Both the position numbers and the translations under genes were made by a program. Below, in pieces: positions 18,100 to 26,073 of a DNA stretch of 64,000 bases. Every line of letters starts with the position of its first letter. Position 1 is the first letter of the stretch. Source of the stretch: UTCHB3 sp964531325 (GTDB taxonomy: Bacteria; Bacteroidota; Ignavibacteria; Ignavibacteriales; Ignavibacteriaceae). The notes beneath the pieces are model-generated. The model searched no databases. It worked only from the letters and a program-made list of their open reading frames with translations, and was not told the DNA's origin. The DNA lies in assembly GCA_964531325.1 (NCBI GenBank), contig CAZHCW010000001.1:124001-188000 (forward strand), given 5' to 3'.

Positions 18100-18822
18100 T
18101 TATTGAGTACCATGTTTGATGAGATTAATCATCTCTCTCACTGCTTTATCAATACCAACAAACATTGCCCGGGCAACCACAGCGTGACCTATACTCACTT
18201 CATCAATTGTGTGAATTGTGCGAAAAAGTTTGATGTTGTGATAGTCGAGACCGTGCCCTGCATTAACTGTAAGATGATTGTCGTGGGCATATTTAGCGGC
18301 AGCTTCAATTTTGTCGAGTTCTTCAACTTTACCCTCTTCAGTTTTGTGTTCAGCAAACACTCCTGTGTGAATCTCAATCATATCAGCTTCAGTTTCAAGT
18401 GAGGCATCAATCTGATCCATCGATGGCTCAATGAATAGAGATACTTTTATTCCGGCATCATGAAGCCTTTTATTTGCTTCTTTAATATTATTCAGATTTG
18501 CAATTACATCCAGTCCACCTTCAGTGGTCAGTTCCTGTCTCTTCTCGGGCACAAGAGTTGCCATTTCAGGTTTAACCTCACAAGCAATCTTTATAATATC
18601 TTCATGGGTTGCCATTTCAAGATCAAGTTTGGTGGTTATCACTTGTTTAAGCAGATAAACATCTCTGTCTCTTATATGTCTTCTGTCTTCCCGCAAGTGT
18701 ACAACAATACCATCTGCCCCCGCCTGCTCGGCAATCAGGGCTGCTAATATGGGATCAGGCTGGTCGCCACCACGCGAATTTCTTACTGTTGCAAAGTGAT
18801 CGATATTCAAACAAAAACGCAT
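18100..18822 (-). CDS. pdxJ: pyridoxine 5'-phosphate synthase PdxJ
   Basis: 240 residues, the usual PdxJ length. It begins RFCLNIDHFATVRNSRGG, carrying the conserved His and Arg that bind 1-deoxyxylulose 5-phosphate, followed by DGIVVHLREDRRHI and the C-terminal NAGHGLDYHN and SIGHAVVARA phosphate-binding motifs. The enzyme condenses 3-amino-2-oxopropyl phosphate with deoxyxylulose phosphate to make pyridoxine 5'-phosphate, the last step of the DXP-dependent vitamin B6 pathway in the cytosol. No other B6 gene is adjacent. A Bacteroidota-type promoter lies 43-71 nt upstream. Confidence 0.97.
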   Translation of the reverse strand: MRFCLNIDHFATVRNSRGGDQPDPILAALIAEQAGADGIVVHLREDRRHIRDRDVYLLKQVITTKLDLEMATHEDIIKIACEVKPEMATLVPEKRQELTTEGGLDVIANLNNIKEANKRLHDAGIKVSLFIEPSMDQIDASLETEADMIEIHTGVFAEHKTEEGKVEELDKIEAAAKYAHDNHLTVNAGHGLDYHNIKLFRTIHTIDEVSIGHAVVARAMFVGIDKAVREMINLIKHGTQ

Positions 18823-18864
18823 TACTTTTCCTCTACAAATATTCTAATTAGACATGTAAAGTTA

Positions 18865-18893
18865 CAAAGGTAAAAGATTGAATCAAAATTCAA
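18865..18893 (-). promoter_or_regulatory. Bacteroidota-type promoter for pdxJ
   Basis: On the minus strand TTG, an 18-nt gap, then TACCTTTG, matching the -33 TTG / -7 TAnnTTTG consensus of the Bacteroidota primary sigma factor. Transcription would start roughly at 18858. Confidence 0.45.
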
Positions 18894-19087
18894 TTTTGTT
18901 CTTTTACGGTTCTAAAATAAAAATTCGACGATAATCTTCCTGATTTGTCATTTTAATTTAATAATTCAACAAAAAAAGAGAATAAAAATATCTTTATTTG
19001 GAACATTATCGAGTTATCTGATTGTTAAAATTAAGTAATCTTTTAAAATAAACAGCTTTAATAATCATTATTCATTTGGAGTATAAT

Positions 19088-19951
19088 TTGGCAAGAGTAG
19101 TTTTATTGTTCCTTTTAATGGCGGGTGTCTCCTTAGCCCAACATTTTATCCCGTTCCAAGATAAACAAACACCCGAGTACAAAAATTTTCTTAAACTCTA
19201 TAAAATAACAAATGTTCTTGAGCAGGTTATCTCAACCGATTCAACTTTTATAACCACACCGGCCCCTTCTTCAGAAACACTTTTTTCGTTTGATGAGAAT
19301 GGAAATCTTCTGACGGCAAAGTTTAGAGCCTTCACTTATGTGCTCTCAACTGTTGACAGTTTTGTTTATGATAAAACCGGGAAAATTCAGTCTATAGTTT
19401 CTTATACCATAGATGGACACGCTTCCGAAGGTGCAAATATTACAACCATTTTAGACTTTGTTTATTCAAAAGAGAATGGCCTGCTACAAAAGGTGTTGCA
19501 CAAAGAAATTGAGGATGGCAAAACCAGAGATTGTGGATCGTATGACTACGAATACAGCAAAAACTCAACCCTCAAACAAATTACAGATAATACAAAAATC
19601 TATTTCATGGGCGACCTGATGCCGCGATGTAACTATATCTATGATGAGCGTGGAAATCTGGTGAAAGAGGAATCTGATATTAGAACAGCAACCCATGAAT
19701 ATGATTCACACGGTAAAATTATCAAAACTGTGGAAATAATGGAAGGGTTAGACCCATATACCATATCATACTCTTACGATGAAAACGGAAAACTGTTAAA
19801 GAAAAAAACTGAAAATGAAACTACTTTTGGAGATGCAGAATATATGTATGCAGCTACAGGTGTTCTTTCTTCTATTCAGGAGAAGTGGATTTACGGATAT
19901 GATATTCCGACTACCTATATTAACCTCAGTTATTCATACAATGTAGAATAG
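19088..19951 (+). CDS. exported YD-repeat-like protein, paralogue A
   Basis: 287 residues. A TTG at 19088 is taken as start because GGAG lies six bases before it; the result is a clean signal peptide MARVVLLFLLMAGVSLAQ. After the motif HFIPFQDKQTPEY the body is a series of short Tyr/Asp/Gly-rich repeats (YDERGNLVKEE, YDSHGKIIKTV, YDENGKLLKKK) resembling the YD repeats of RHS-type beta cocoons but far fewer. The next gene is a paralogue sharing the HFIPF/DFIPFS start. Probably periplasmic or surface-exposed; function unknown. Confidence 0.7.
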   Translation: MARVVLLFLLMAGVSLAQHFIPFQDKQTPEYKNFLKLYKITNVLEQVISTDSTFITTPAPSSETLFSFDENGNLLTAKFRAFTYVLSTVDSFVYDKTGKIQSIVSYTIDGHASEGANITTILDFVYSKENGLLQKVLHKEIEDGKTRDCGSYDYEYSKNSTLKQITDNTKIYFMGDLMPRCNYIYDERGNLVKEESDIRTATHEYDSHGKIIKTVEIMEGLDPYTISYSYDENGKLLKKKTENETTFGDAEYMYAATGVLSSIQEKWIYGYDIPTTYINLSYSYNVE

Positions 19952-19961
19952 AGAAAACTTT

Positions 19962-20792
19962 ATGAAATTTCTTGGTATTGCTCTCCTGTTCACAATTCAA
20001 TTATTTGCGCAGGATTTTATCCCTTTTTCAGAAAAAATGACTCCCGAATGGCAAGAAAAGATAAAGTCAGCAGGTGTGATAAATGAAAGAGAATATGTTG
20101 TTGAAAAGGATTTGGAGCCCAATTCATATCAATACTATGTTGCCTCTGTTTATGATGCCAATGGAAAACTCCAATCGGTTTCGCAGAAACTCAGGATAGA
20201 TGATCACCCCGGCGATTATTATTACACCTGGAATTCAGAAGGCAAACTCTCGGAGATATTATATTCCTGGAAAAGCAATGAAGGTTCTAAAGTGAAATAT
20301 AAATATGAGTTCACTTATGACGCCGGTAAATTGAGCTATATAGCACTTTATGATATTGCTACCGGAGGCTCGGGTGCAATGAAACAGTGGAATTATGAAT
20401 ATTCTGAAAAGGGAGAGTTGATAAAAATTGTTGAAAAGAATTTTACTTCCTCTGAAAGTGGAGAATTTTCTGTTATGGGTACTTATGAATTTGATACAAA
20501 AGGAAGACTTTCATCTTATAATTCTGAGTTCAATAAAACCACTTATTCATATACCAAAGACGGGAAACTTGATAAAAAAGTTTTAGAAGCATCAGATATT
20601 AAAATAACCGATAAGTACGATTATGATAAGGCAGGAAACCTTGTTAAAGTCTCAAACACTGGAGACGCCGCTACCATTATTGATGATATAAAATATAACT
20701 CTTCAGGACTCCCAATCTTGAAAAAATCTCTTATCAAAGTATATGATCTCGATGATGAGATCGTTGAAGTTCATTACTCATATTCGAAATAG
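19962..20792 (+). CDS. exported YD-repeat-like protein, paralogue B
   Basis: 276 residues, 10 nt after paralogue A and therefore in the same operon. Signal peptide MKFLGIALLFTIQLFAQ, then DFIPFSEKMTPEW as in its neighbour, then short repeats such as YDANGKLQSVS, WNSEGKLSEIL, YSEKGELIKIV and YDKAGNLVKVS. The tandem arrangement indicates a local duplication. Such YD-like sheets usually serve in surface shells or carbohydrate binding; no enzyme domain is visible. A terminator hairpin follows at once. Confidence 0.7.
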   Translation: MKFLGIALLFTIQLFAQDFIPFSEKMTPEWQEKIKSAGVINEREYVVEKDLEPNSYQYYVASVYDANGKLQSVSQKLRIDDHPGDYYYTWNSEGKLSEILYSWKSNEGSKVKYKYEFTYDAGKLSYIALYDIATGGSGAMKQWNYEYSEKGELIKIVEKNFTSSESGEFSVMGTYEFDTKGRLSSYNSEFNKTTYSYTKDGKLDKKVLEASDIKITDKYDYDKAGNLVKVSNTGDAATIIDDIKYNSSGLPILKKSLIKVYDLDDEIVEVHYSYSK

Positions 20793-20806
20793 AACTCATT
20801 TAAAAT

Positions 20807-20838
20807 AAAAAAGGCTGCCGAAAAATGGCAGCCTTTTT
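20807..20838. terminator. terminator hairpin of the AGGCTGCC family
   Basis: AGGCTGCC/GGCAGCCT stem (20812-20819 with 20827-20834) flanked by A and T runs, so it can work in both directions. It lies between convergent genes. Very similar hairpins occur at 21969 and 38035. Confidence 0.85.
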
Positions 20839-20864
20839 AGTTAAATTTTTTCTGTGCTCAAGAT

Positions 20865-21821
20865 TCAACTCTTCTCTTTTAACAATCTCTCAACAAACGC
20901 ATCCGAATTAAACTTGTCTGACAGTTCTGTCATATATTCATTTAATGCATTGATAACCTCAAGCTGCCAAAGAAACTCAGTGATTTCTTCTGCTTCATGT
21001 GTTTGTTTTGGTTGTTCTGACTTCTTTTTGGTCAGATTTTCAAGAAATTCACAATATTCTCTGAATATTTCTGATCCCTTTTGAAGCTCATGAAATTGAA
21101 GAACATCCTGAGCCACAAACTTCAATATCTTTTGAAAATAATCGACATCACCAAGTTTAACCATTCGTTCAAGAAGCCATTGATCTATTTTAAAATACCT
21201 CGAAACATGAAAATCCGGGATTGTACCTGATAGCGGGTTTCCCCTTTTTTTGTCGGGATCGATACAAATTGATGCAGCAGTAAAAAAACCAAGATACGTT
21301 AACATCCAGCTCTTCTCTTTTTCATCTTTGTCGTAAAGTTTTACAAGTCCCATCTCCTTCAGTGATGAAATCGCAAATCTTAAATTTGTTTTGCAGCGTG
21401 TAACTCCGGTATCAGTAATAAAAATATCGGCTGCAGTTAAACTGTGAAGTTTATGATATTCAACAAACTGATCCACTATCTCAAATAGAGAATAACCACC
21501 CTTGTAGAGTTCGTTGTAGTGTGTAAGGAGAAAAACCATCAACCAATATTGATAATCCATCGGGGAAATTGCTCTTCCCGATTCCTTCTCCTCATTGGAG
21601 AAAATATCCCTGTCAACCCAAAAGAAACTTTTTGCAATTCGCTCGGAAAATATTTTTGCGTTGTAGGAAGGAAGTTCATGTTTCTTTTTTATTTTCTCCA
21701 GTTCACCCTCTACAAGATATATCAGGTGTTTGACATGTGTATCCTCACCGGGGTGGAGTTTTTCCTTCTGAACTGAGATCAGCAGGTCTTCAAGAACATT
21801 CAGGATTTCAAAGTTTTGCAT
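20865..21821 (-). CDS. hypothetical cytoplasmic protein
   Basis: 318 residues, no signal or membrane segment, rich in Lys, Glu and aromatic residues. The segment around residues 135-200 (ADIFITDTGVTRCKTNLRFA, then a KEMGLVKLYD stretch) looks like a winged-helix unit with a helix-turn-helix followed by a beta wing, so DNA binding is possible. The C-terminal third is a long charged helix region. No named family is recognised. It stands alone between two terminator hairpins of the same type. Confidence 0.6.
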   Translation of the reverse strand: MQNFEILNVLEDLLISVQKEKLHPGEDTHVKHLIYLVEGELEKIKKKHELPSYNAKIFSERIAKSFFWVDRDIFSNEEKESGRAISPMDYQYWLMVFLLTHYNELYKGGYSLFEIVDQFVEYHKLHSLTAADIFITDTGVTRCKTNLRFAISSLKEMGLVKLYDKDEKEKSWMLTYLGFFTAASICIDPDKKRGNPLSGTIPDFHVSRYFKIDQWLLERMVKLGDVDYFQKILKFVAQDVLQFHELQKGSEIFREYCEFLENLTKKKSEQPKQTHEAEEITEFLWQLEVINALNEYMTELSDKFNSDAFVERLLKEKS

Positions 21822-21968
21822 ATAAATTTGTGATATCTATTCAGTTTATGATGCTCTATCAACAGCTTTTAATAATTCGCTCAAATTGAATTTTTTAACT
21901 TCGTCTATTTGGATAAATCCATCACATTAAAATAATTAAGAATCCGGAAAGAATTCACATAAGTACAA

Positions 21969-21996
21969 AAAAAAGGCTGCCAAAAATGACAGCCTT
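21969..21996. terminator. terminator hairpin of the AGGCTGCC family
   Basis: AAGGCTG/CAGCCTT stem inside A-run and AAAA flanks. It lies downstream of the minus-strand lipoprotein gene ending at 22047, and close in sequence to the hairpins at 20807 and 38035. Confidence 0.7.
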
Positions 21997-22046
21997 AAAA
22001 TCACATCGATCAAATCTTTTTCAAGATTGTTTTGTGAGGTAATTTT

Positions 22047-22982
22047 CTACAGGTTTTTAACTCCGTAAGGGAGTGACCAAACATCGCTCTCGACAGGAGT
22101 TGAATCGTCCTGAACAGCATTTTTTGTTAACACATCCATTACCATGTGGAAATAACCGGCATAGTTGGTTGTGTTAAGAACTGCCTGGTAAGTTTTGATG
22201 AAACTTGTTCCACTTGAAACAGTTGATACCAAAGTGAACAGTTGTTTGTTTCTGTTTACACCTCTGTTATCAGCACCGTAATTAAGAATTACATAATCAG
22301 GATCGTCTGTGGTTGAAATCACCTTGAGTGTAAGAGTCACTTCTGAATTCTTGTCAAAAATTGGCAATTGTTTGAATCTGGCAATTCCTCTGGCAAGATA
22401 GAAGTTGTTTGGTGAAGTAATTTCGATTGGAACAATTCCTGCTGCAGAAAGCACTACAGATTGAATCTTTGAGCTGCTGGCTGCTGTTCCGCCCTGAATT
22501 GCTGACCATGCAACAAGTTTCCAGTTGTTCCTGTGGTTGTTTGAACTGTTCACCTTTTCAAAAACGAGGTTTCTTTTAACAACCGCTGTGTAGTTTTTTC
22601 TCAGAATGGTATCCGTCACACTGTTACTGTCTTTTTTTGCTTTGATAATCAGAGTATTTGCAAATGTGAATGTTGCAATCCCCAAAGCAGAATCGCCAAC
22701 AACTCTTATTTCAAAACTTTTAGTTACAGAATTGATTTTTCTATGAACATCAACAGTGACCCATCCTGAAGCAACTTTTGATGCAATCCCGGTGATATCA
22801 TCCTGATAGTTCGCTTCAAAGTTTAAGACAGTACTGTCTTCGGCTGCAATAGCTTGCATTGCCACAACATTTGCATCAGGGGTCGCCTGAATAGGATTTT
22901 CTTCACTTTTACATCCCGTAAATCCTGCGATGAGGATCAGGGTAAAAAGTAAAAGCAACTTTTTTGAGGTTGAGTTAAACAT
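22047..22982 (-). CDS. lipoprotein of unknown function
   Basis: 311 residues. A lipoprotein signal peptide ends in the lipobox GFTGC with Cys24, so the mature protein is lipid-anchored. The body is beta-rich, Thr/Val/Asn-rich and without a recognisable catalytic motif; VVAMQAIAAEDS begins the mature part after a short linker. The region VALSLKVI-like strands and the C-terminal SDVWSLPYGVKNL do not match a family I can name. It is monocistronic, with its own terminator at 21969. Confidence 0.65.
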   Translation of the reverse strand: MFNSTSKKLLLLFTLILIAGFTGCKSEENPIQATPDANVVAMQAIAAEDSTVLNFEANYQDDITGIASKVASGWVTVDVHRKINSVTKSFEIRVVGDSALGIATFTFANTLIIKAKKDSNSVTDTILRKNYTAVVKRNLVFEKVNSSNNHRNNWKLVAWSAIQGGTAASSSKIQSVVLSAAGIVPIEITSPNNFYLARGIARFKQLPIFDKNSEVTLTLKVISTTDDPDYVILNYGADNRGVNRNKQLFTLVSTVSSGTSFIKTYQAVLNTTNYAGYFHMVMDVLTKNAVQDDSTPVESDVWSLPYGVKNL

Positions 22983-23156
22983 TTAATTCTCCATTATTAT
23001 TTACAAATTTCTTTTGTGATCGTATTTATGACAACCAATTTAATTTATTAGTTTAATCTATATAAATAAGATTCAGTAATGTGTAACCCTTAACACAGAT
23101 TGTTATCAGATGCATAAGTCAAATTCTGCGTGCTTCGTCCAAAAAGGATCCAACAT

Positions 23157-23924
23157 TCACAAATTATCAAGAAGTAAAAAATTGTTGTGAGGATATTTTT
23201 TTCCATCCTCTGAAAGGTTTTTCTCATTATAACCACAAACTTGCAATAAAGGACAATTGGAACAATCAGGGTTTGTCGGTTTACAGAATTCTCGCCCAAG
23301 CAAAATCAAGTTACTGTGAAAACTGTGCGCCAGTCCTTCAGGTATTTTACCAAACAATGTGTTGAATGTCTTTTCAGGCTGATTGCTTGAAACCAATCCC
23401 ACTCGATTTACAATCCTGTTTACATGAGTGTCAACGGGACAAACATTTCGCCTGAGTGAAAACATCAGGACACAAGATGCAGTTTTTACTCCCACACCTT
23501 TATAAGATGTCAACTCCTCAAGTATCTCAGTATCATCCATTGAATAAGTATGGTCCAGATTCAAAGTGCCTTTTTTTTCAAAAAGATCATTTAATACCTC
23601 AAGAATGGCTGCAGATTTTTGTCTCCCCAGTCCGGCAACTTTAATCTCTTGTTCAAGAGAAATTCTATCAAGCTGTCTGACTTCTTCCCATGAAGAATAT
23701 CTATCCTTCAAATTACGATAAGCTCTCCAAGAATTTTTATCGTTTGTATTTTGGGAAAGAATAGTCCCGATTAAAACATCCAAAGGATTTTGCATTCCCT
23801 CACTTCGTTTTGGGACACCATAATATTCACGGAGGAGAGAGTCAATTTCTTCTATCAGAGACTTAGAACTCCGGAGATTCGGAACTTCGGTACCTCGGAG
23901 TTTCTGTGCTTGAGTGATTCGCAT
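23157..23924 (-). CDS. nth: endonuclease III-type DNA glycosylase/AP lyase
   Basis: 255 residues. Landmarks are LIGTILSQNTNDKNSW, the helix-hairpin-helix SYKGVGVKTASCVLMF with the catalytic Lys, the catalytic Asp in CPVDTHVNRI, and a 4Fe-4S cluster C-x6-C-x2-C-x5-C near residue 225 (CKPTNPDCSNCPLLQVC). It excises oxidised pyrimidines and nicks the abasic site. The conserved part begins near residue 24. The first ~21 residues (MRITQAQKLRGTEVPNLRSS) are encoded by an octamer repeat array, so this N-terminus is probably recent and not part of the fold. Confidence 0.93.
   Translation of the reverse strand: MRITQAQKLRGTEVPNLRSSKSLIEEIDSLLREYYGVPKRSEGMQNPLDVLIGTILSQNTNDKNSWRAYRNLKDRYSSWEEVRQLDRISLEQEIKVAGLGRQKSAAILEVLNDLFEKKGTLNLDHTYSMDDTEILEELTSYKGVGVKTASCVLMFSLRRNVCPVDTHVNRIVNRVGLVSSNQPEKTFNTLFGKIPEGLAHSFHSNLILLGREFCKPTNPDCSNCPLLQVCGYNEKNLSEDGKKYPHNNFLLLDNL
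23859..23922. repeat. octamer array, arm 1 (AACTTCGG orientation), inside nth
   Basis: Eight consecutive 8-nt units: AGACTTAG, AACTCCGG, AGATTCGG, AACTTCGG, TACCTCGG, AGTTTCTG, TGCTTGAG, TGATTCGC. They cover codons 2-22 of the endonuclease gene. The other arm, in opposite orientation, starts at 23993. Confidence 0.8.
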
Positions 23925-23992
23925 TTTTTAGTAATTTTGAATAAATAATTTTTTAAAATAACAAACTTTAGTAACTCTCAAGTTCAACATAC

Positions 23993-24112
23993 TGAAGTTC
24001 TGAGGTTCTGAAGTTCCGAGGTTCTAAAGTTCTAAAGTTCTAAAGTTCTGAGGTTCTAAAGTTCTGAGGTTCTAAAGTTCTAAATTTCTAAAGTTCTGAA
24101 GTTCTAAAGTTC
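23993..24112. repeat. octamer array, arm 2 (TAAAGTTC orientation), upstream of phosphohexomutase
   Basis: Fifteen consecutive 8-nt units with consensus T(A/G)A(A/G)GTTC and no phase break, ending 5 nt before the AAGGAG ribosome site of the following gene. It is the reverse-complement family of the arm at 23859-23922. Confidence 0.9.
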
Positions 24113-24128
24113 TCAAAAAGGAGCATCC

Positions 24129-25478
24129 ATGCCAACATTAATGGTAAGTATTTCAGGGATCAGGGGAATAGTTGGAGACGGTCTCGATCCCGAGACTCTC
24201 GTAAGTTTTACATCAGCGTATGCCAAATGGATTGGCAGCGGAACTGTAGTGATTGGAAGAGATTCCAGAATCACAGGAGCAATGGTAAGCTCTATTACAG
24301 CAGGTACTTTAAATGCTTTAGGAATAAATGTGGTTGATATCGGAATAGTGCCCACCCCTACAGTTCAATTTGCAGTAAAAACGCTTGGTGCTCAGGGTGG
24401 AATTGCGATCTCGGCAAGTCACAATCCAAATGAATGGAATGCACTTAAATTATTAAATTCCACCGGTCAGTTCATGTCACCTGACGAACACAATGCGATG
24501 AAAAAATTCCTCGGTGAAAAAGCTGATTATAAACGATGGGATGGAATTGGACATTCAACTTTTAACTCCACAATGTTGAAACTCCACAAAGAAAAAGCAA
24601 TTGCCCTCCCATACATCGATATGGAATTGATAAGATCAAAGAAATTTAAAGTGGTTGTTGATTGTGTGAATGGTGCCGGTGTTTATGTGATTCCCGAACT
24701 GCTTCGTGATTTTGGTTGTGAAGTCATCGAGATGAATTGTGAAAAAACCGGGATTTTCCCGCGTATGCCCGAACCATTACCTGAAAACCTAATAGAAACC
24801 ATGCAAAAAGTTAAAGAAACAGGTGCTGACTTTGGAGTGGTTGTTGACCCCGATGCCGACCGTCTTGTACTGATCACAGATGAAGGTGAACCCTTTAGTG
24901 AAGAGAATACTATATCTCATGTGGTTAAATGGGTGCTTTCAAAAACTCCGGGTTCAGTGGTTGTAAATCTTTCAACTACCAGAACAGTTGATGACATTGC
25001 ATCCGCTGCAGGCTGTAAAGTATTTCGTTCTCCTGTTGGTGAGGCCAATGTTGTTCAGATGATGAAAGAAACCGGCGCAATTGTTGGTGGTGAAGGAAGC
25101 GGTGGGGTTATCTACCCGGCACTCCACTATGGAAGAGATTCACTTGTTGGCGTTGCAATAACCCTTCAACATCTTGCAGAATTTGGCGGAAAACTCTCTG
25201 AAATGAAAAGAGCCCTTCCACAATACAGTATTGCAAAAAAGAAAATCGACATTTCGGGAAAATCTCCTGACGAAGTGCTTCAGGCGATGGTTGAGAAATA
25301 CAAAAACGAAAAAGTTAATACCGATGACGGTTTGAGGATCGACTTTCCCGATCACTGGGTACATTTCCGAAAATCAAATACAGAGCCGATAATCCGAGTG
25401 ATTGCCGAGGCAACTTCCTATGATGTGGCTGTAAACCTCTGTGAAAAATACTTCGCCGAGATCAAAGCTCTGCTTTAA
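24129..25478 (+). CDS. phosphohexomutase (phosphoglucosamine/phosphomannomutase family)
   Basis: 449 residues of the alpha-D-phosphohexomutase family. The phosphoserine is Ser97 in ISASHNPNEWNALK. The metal-binding loop is VDPDADRLVL (about residue 238), the sugar-specificity loop GGEGSGGVIYP (about residue 322), and the phosphate-binding C-terminal loop FRKSNTEPIIRV. It interconverts 1- and 6-phosphates of glucosamine, mannose or glucose in the cytosol. The GEGSGG loop is nearer the bifunctional or archaeal-type enzymes than E. coli GlmM, so the sugar is left open. The gene sits behind a long octamer repeat array. Confidence 0.92.
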   Translation: MPTLMVSISGIRGIVGDGLDPETLVSFTSAYAKWIGSGTVVIGRDSRITGAMVSSITAGTLNALGINVVDIGIVPTPTVQFAVKTLGAQGGIAISASHNPNEWNALKLLNSTGQFMSPDEHNAMKKFLGEKADYKRWDGIGHSTFNSTMLKLHKEKAIALPYIDMELIRSKKFKVVVDCVNGAGVYVIPELLRDFGCEVIEMNCEKTGIFPRMPEPLPENLIETMQKVKETGADFGVVVDPDADRLVLITDEGEPFSEENTISHVVKWVLSKTPGSVVVNLSTTRTVDDIASAAGCKVFRSPVGEANVVQMMKETGAIVGGEGSGGVIYPALHYGRDSLVGVAITLQHLAEFGGKLSEMKRALPQYSIAKKKIDISGKSPDEVLQAMVEKYKNEKVNTDDGLRIDFPDHWVHFRKSNTEPIIRVIAEATSYDVAVNLCEKYFAEIKALL

Positions 25479-26073
25479 ACGAATCGAGTACATTTGTAAT
25501 AGATTTTTTAGGACACAGATACACGCAGATTAGACGGATTTTGGCAGAGGGGGGGGAATAGTTCTACGGAGGACACGGATTTAGCACAGATTTCACGGAT
25601 AGTTTTTTAACTTTCTCCTCTGTGAACTCGGTGTGCTCGGTGGTTTCCCCCTCTCTGCGGCCCTTGCGGTTGAATTCAAAGATCCTCTCTTACGGTTGGT
25701 AATTTTTCTGACGGCAATAGAGACGATTACCACTCCTCACACCTACGCTAAAAATCCGCGATAATCCGCCTCATCGGCTTCATCCGCGTTCTATCATAAA
25801 TCCGCTACTTCGCTACTCAGATTCTTCGCTACTTATATATATCCCATTGCAAGACTATAAACGCTGAAATAACTAAAAATAAGTTTTTATTAATATATAT
25901 ATTTTACTAAATTGCAATCCGTTCTTTATTTAATATTAATCATCATCTGATATATTCATTTATCACAATAATATGCCGTTCGTCACACAACAAACAAAAT
26001 CCCGGAACCTGATTGATTCTGCATGGTAGAATCAGTAAACGATTTCAAATTTAATTACCCGGAGACACACAAC
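25479..26073. other. 595-nt intergenic region made largely of degenerate phrase repeats
   Basis: No gene seen. It contains ACAGATACACGCAGATTAGACGGATT (25516-25541) and GGACACGGATTTAGCACAG plus TTTCACGGAT (25571-25600), then CTCTGTGAACTCGGTGTGCTCGGTGG (25619-25644), the AATCCGCGATAATCCGCC phrase (25754-25771) and an octamer array. The last 230 nt are AT-rich and should hold the promoter of the M48 protease. Confidence 0.65.
25804..25835. repeat. short octamer array (GCTACTTC)
   Basis: Four units in phase: GCTACTTC, GCTACTCA, GATTCTTC, GCTACTTA. Same 8-nt period and ACTTC core as the other arrays. Confidence 0.65.

Noticed and set aside
23993..24112. CRISPR-like repeat cluster
   Set aside because: Units are contiguous 8-mers without spacers.
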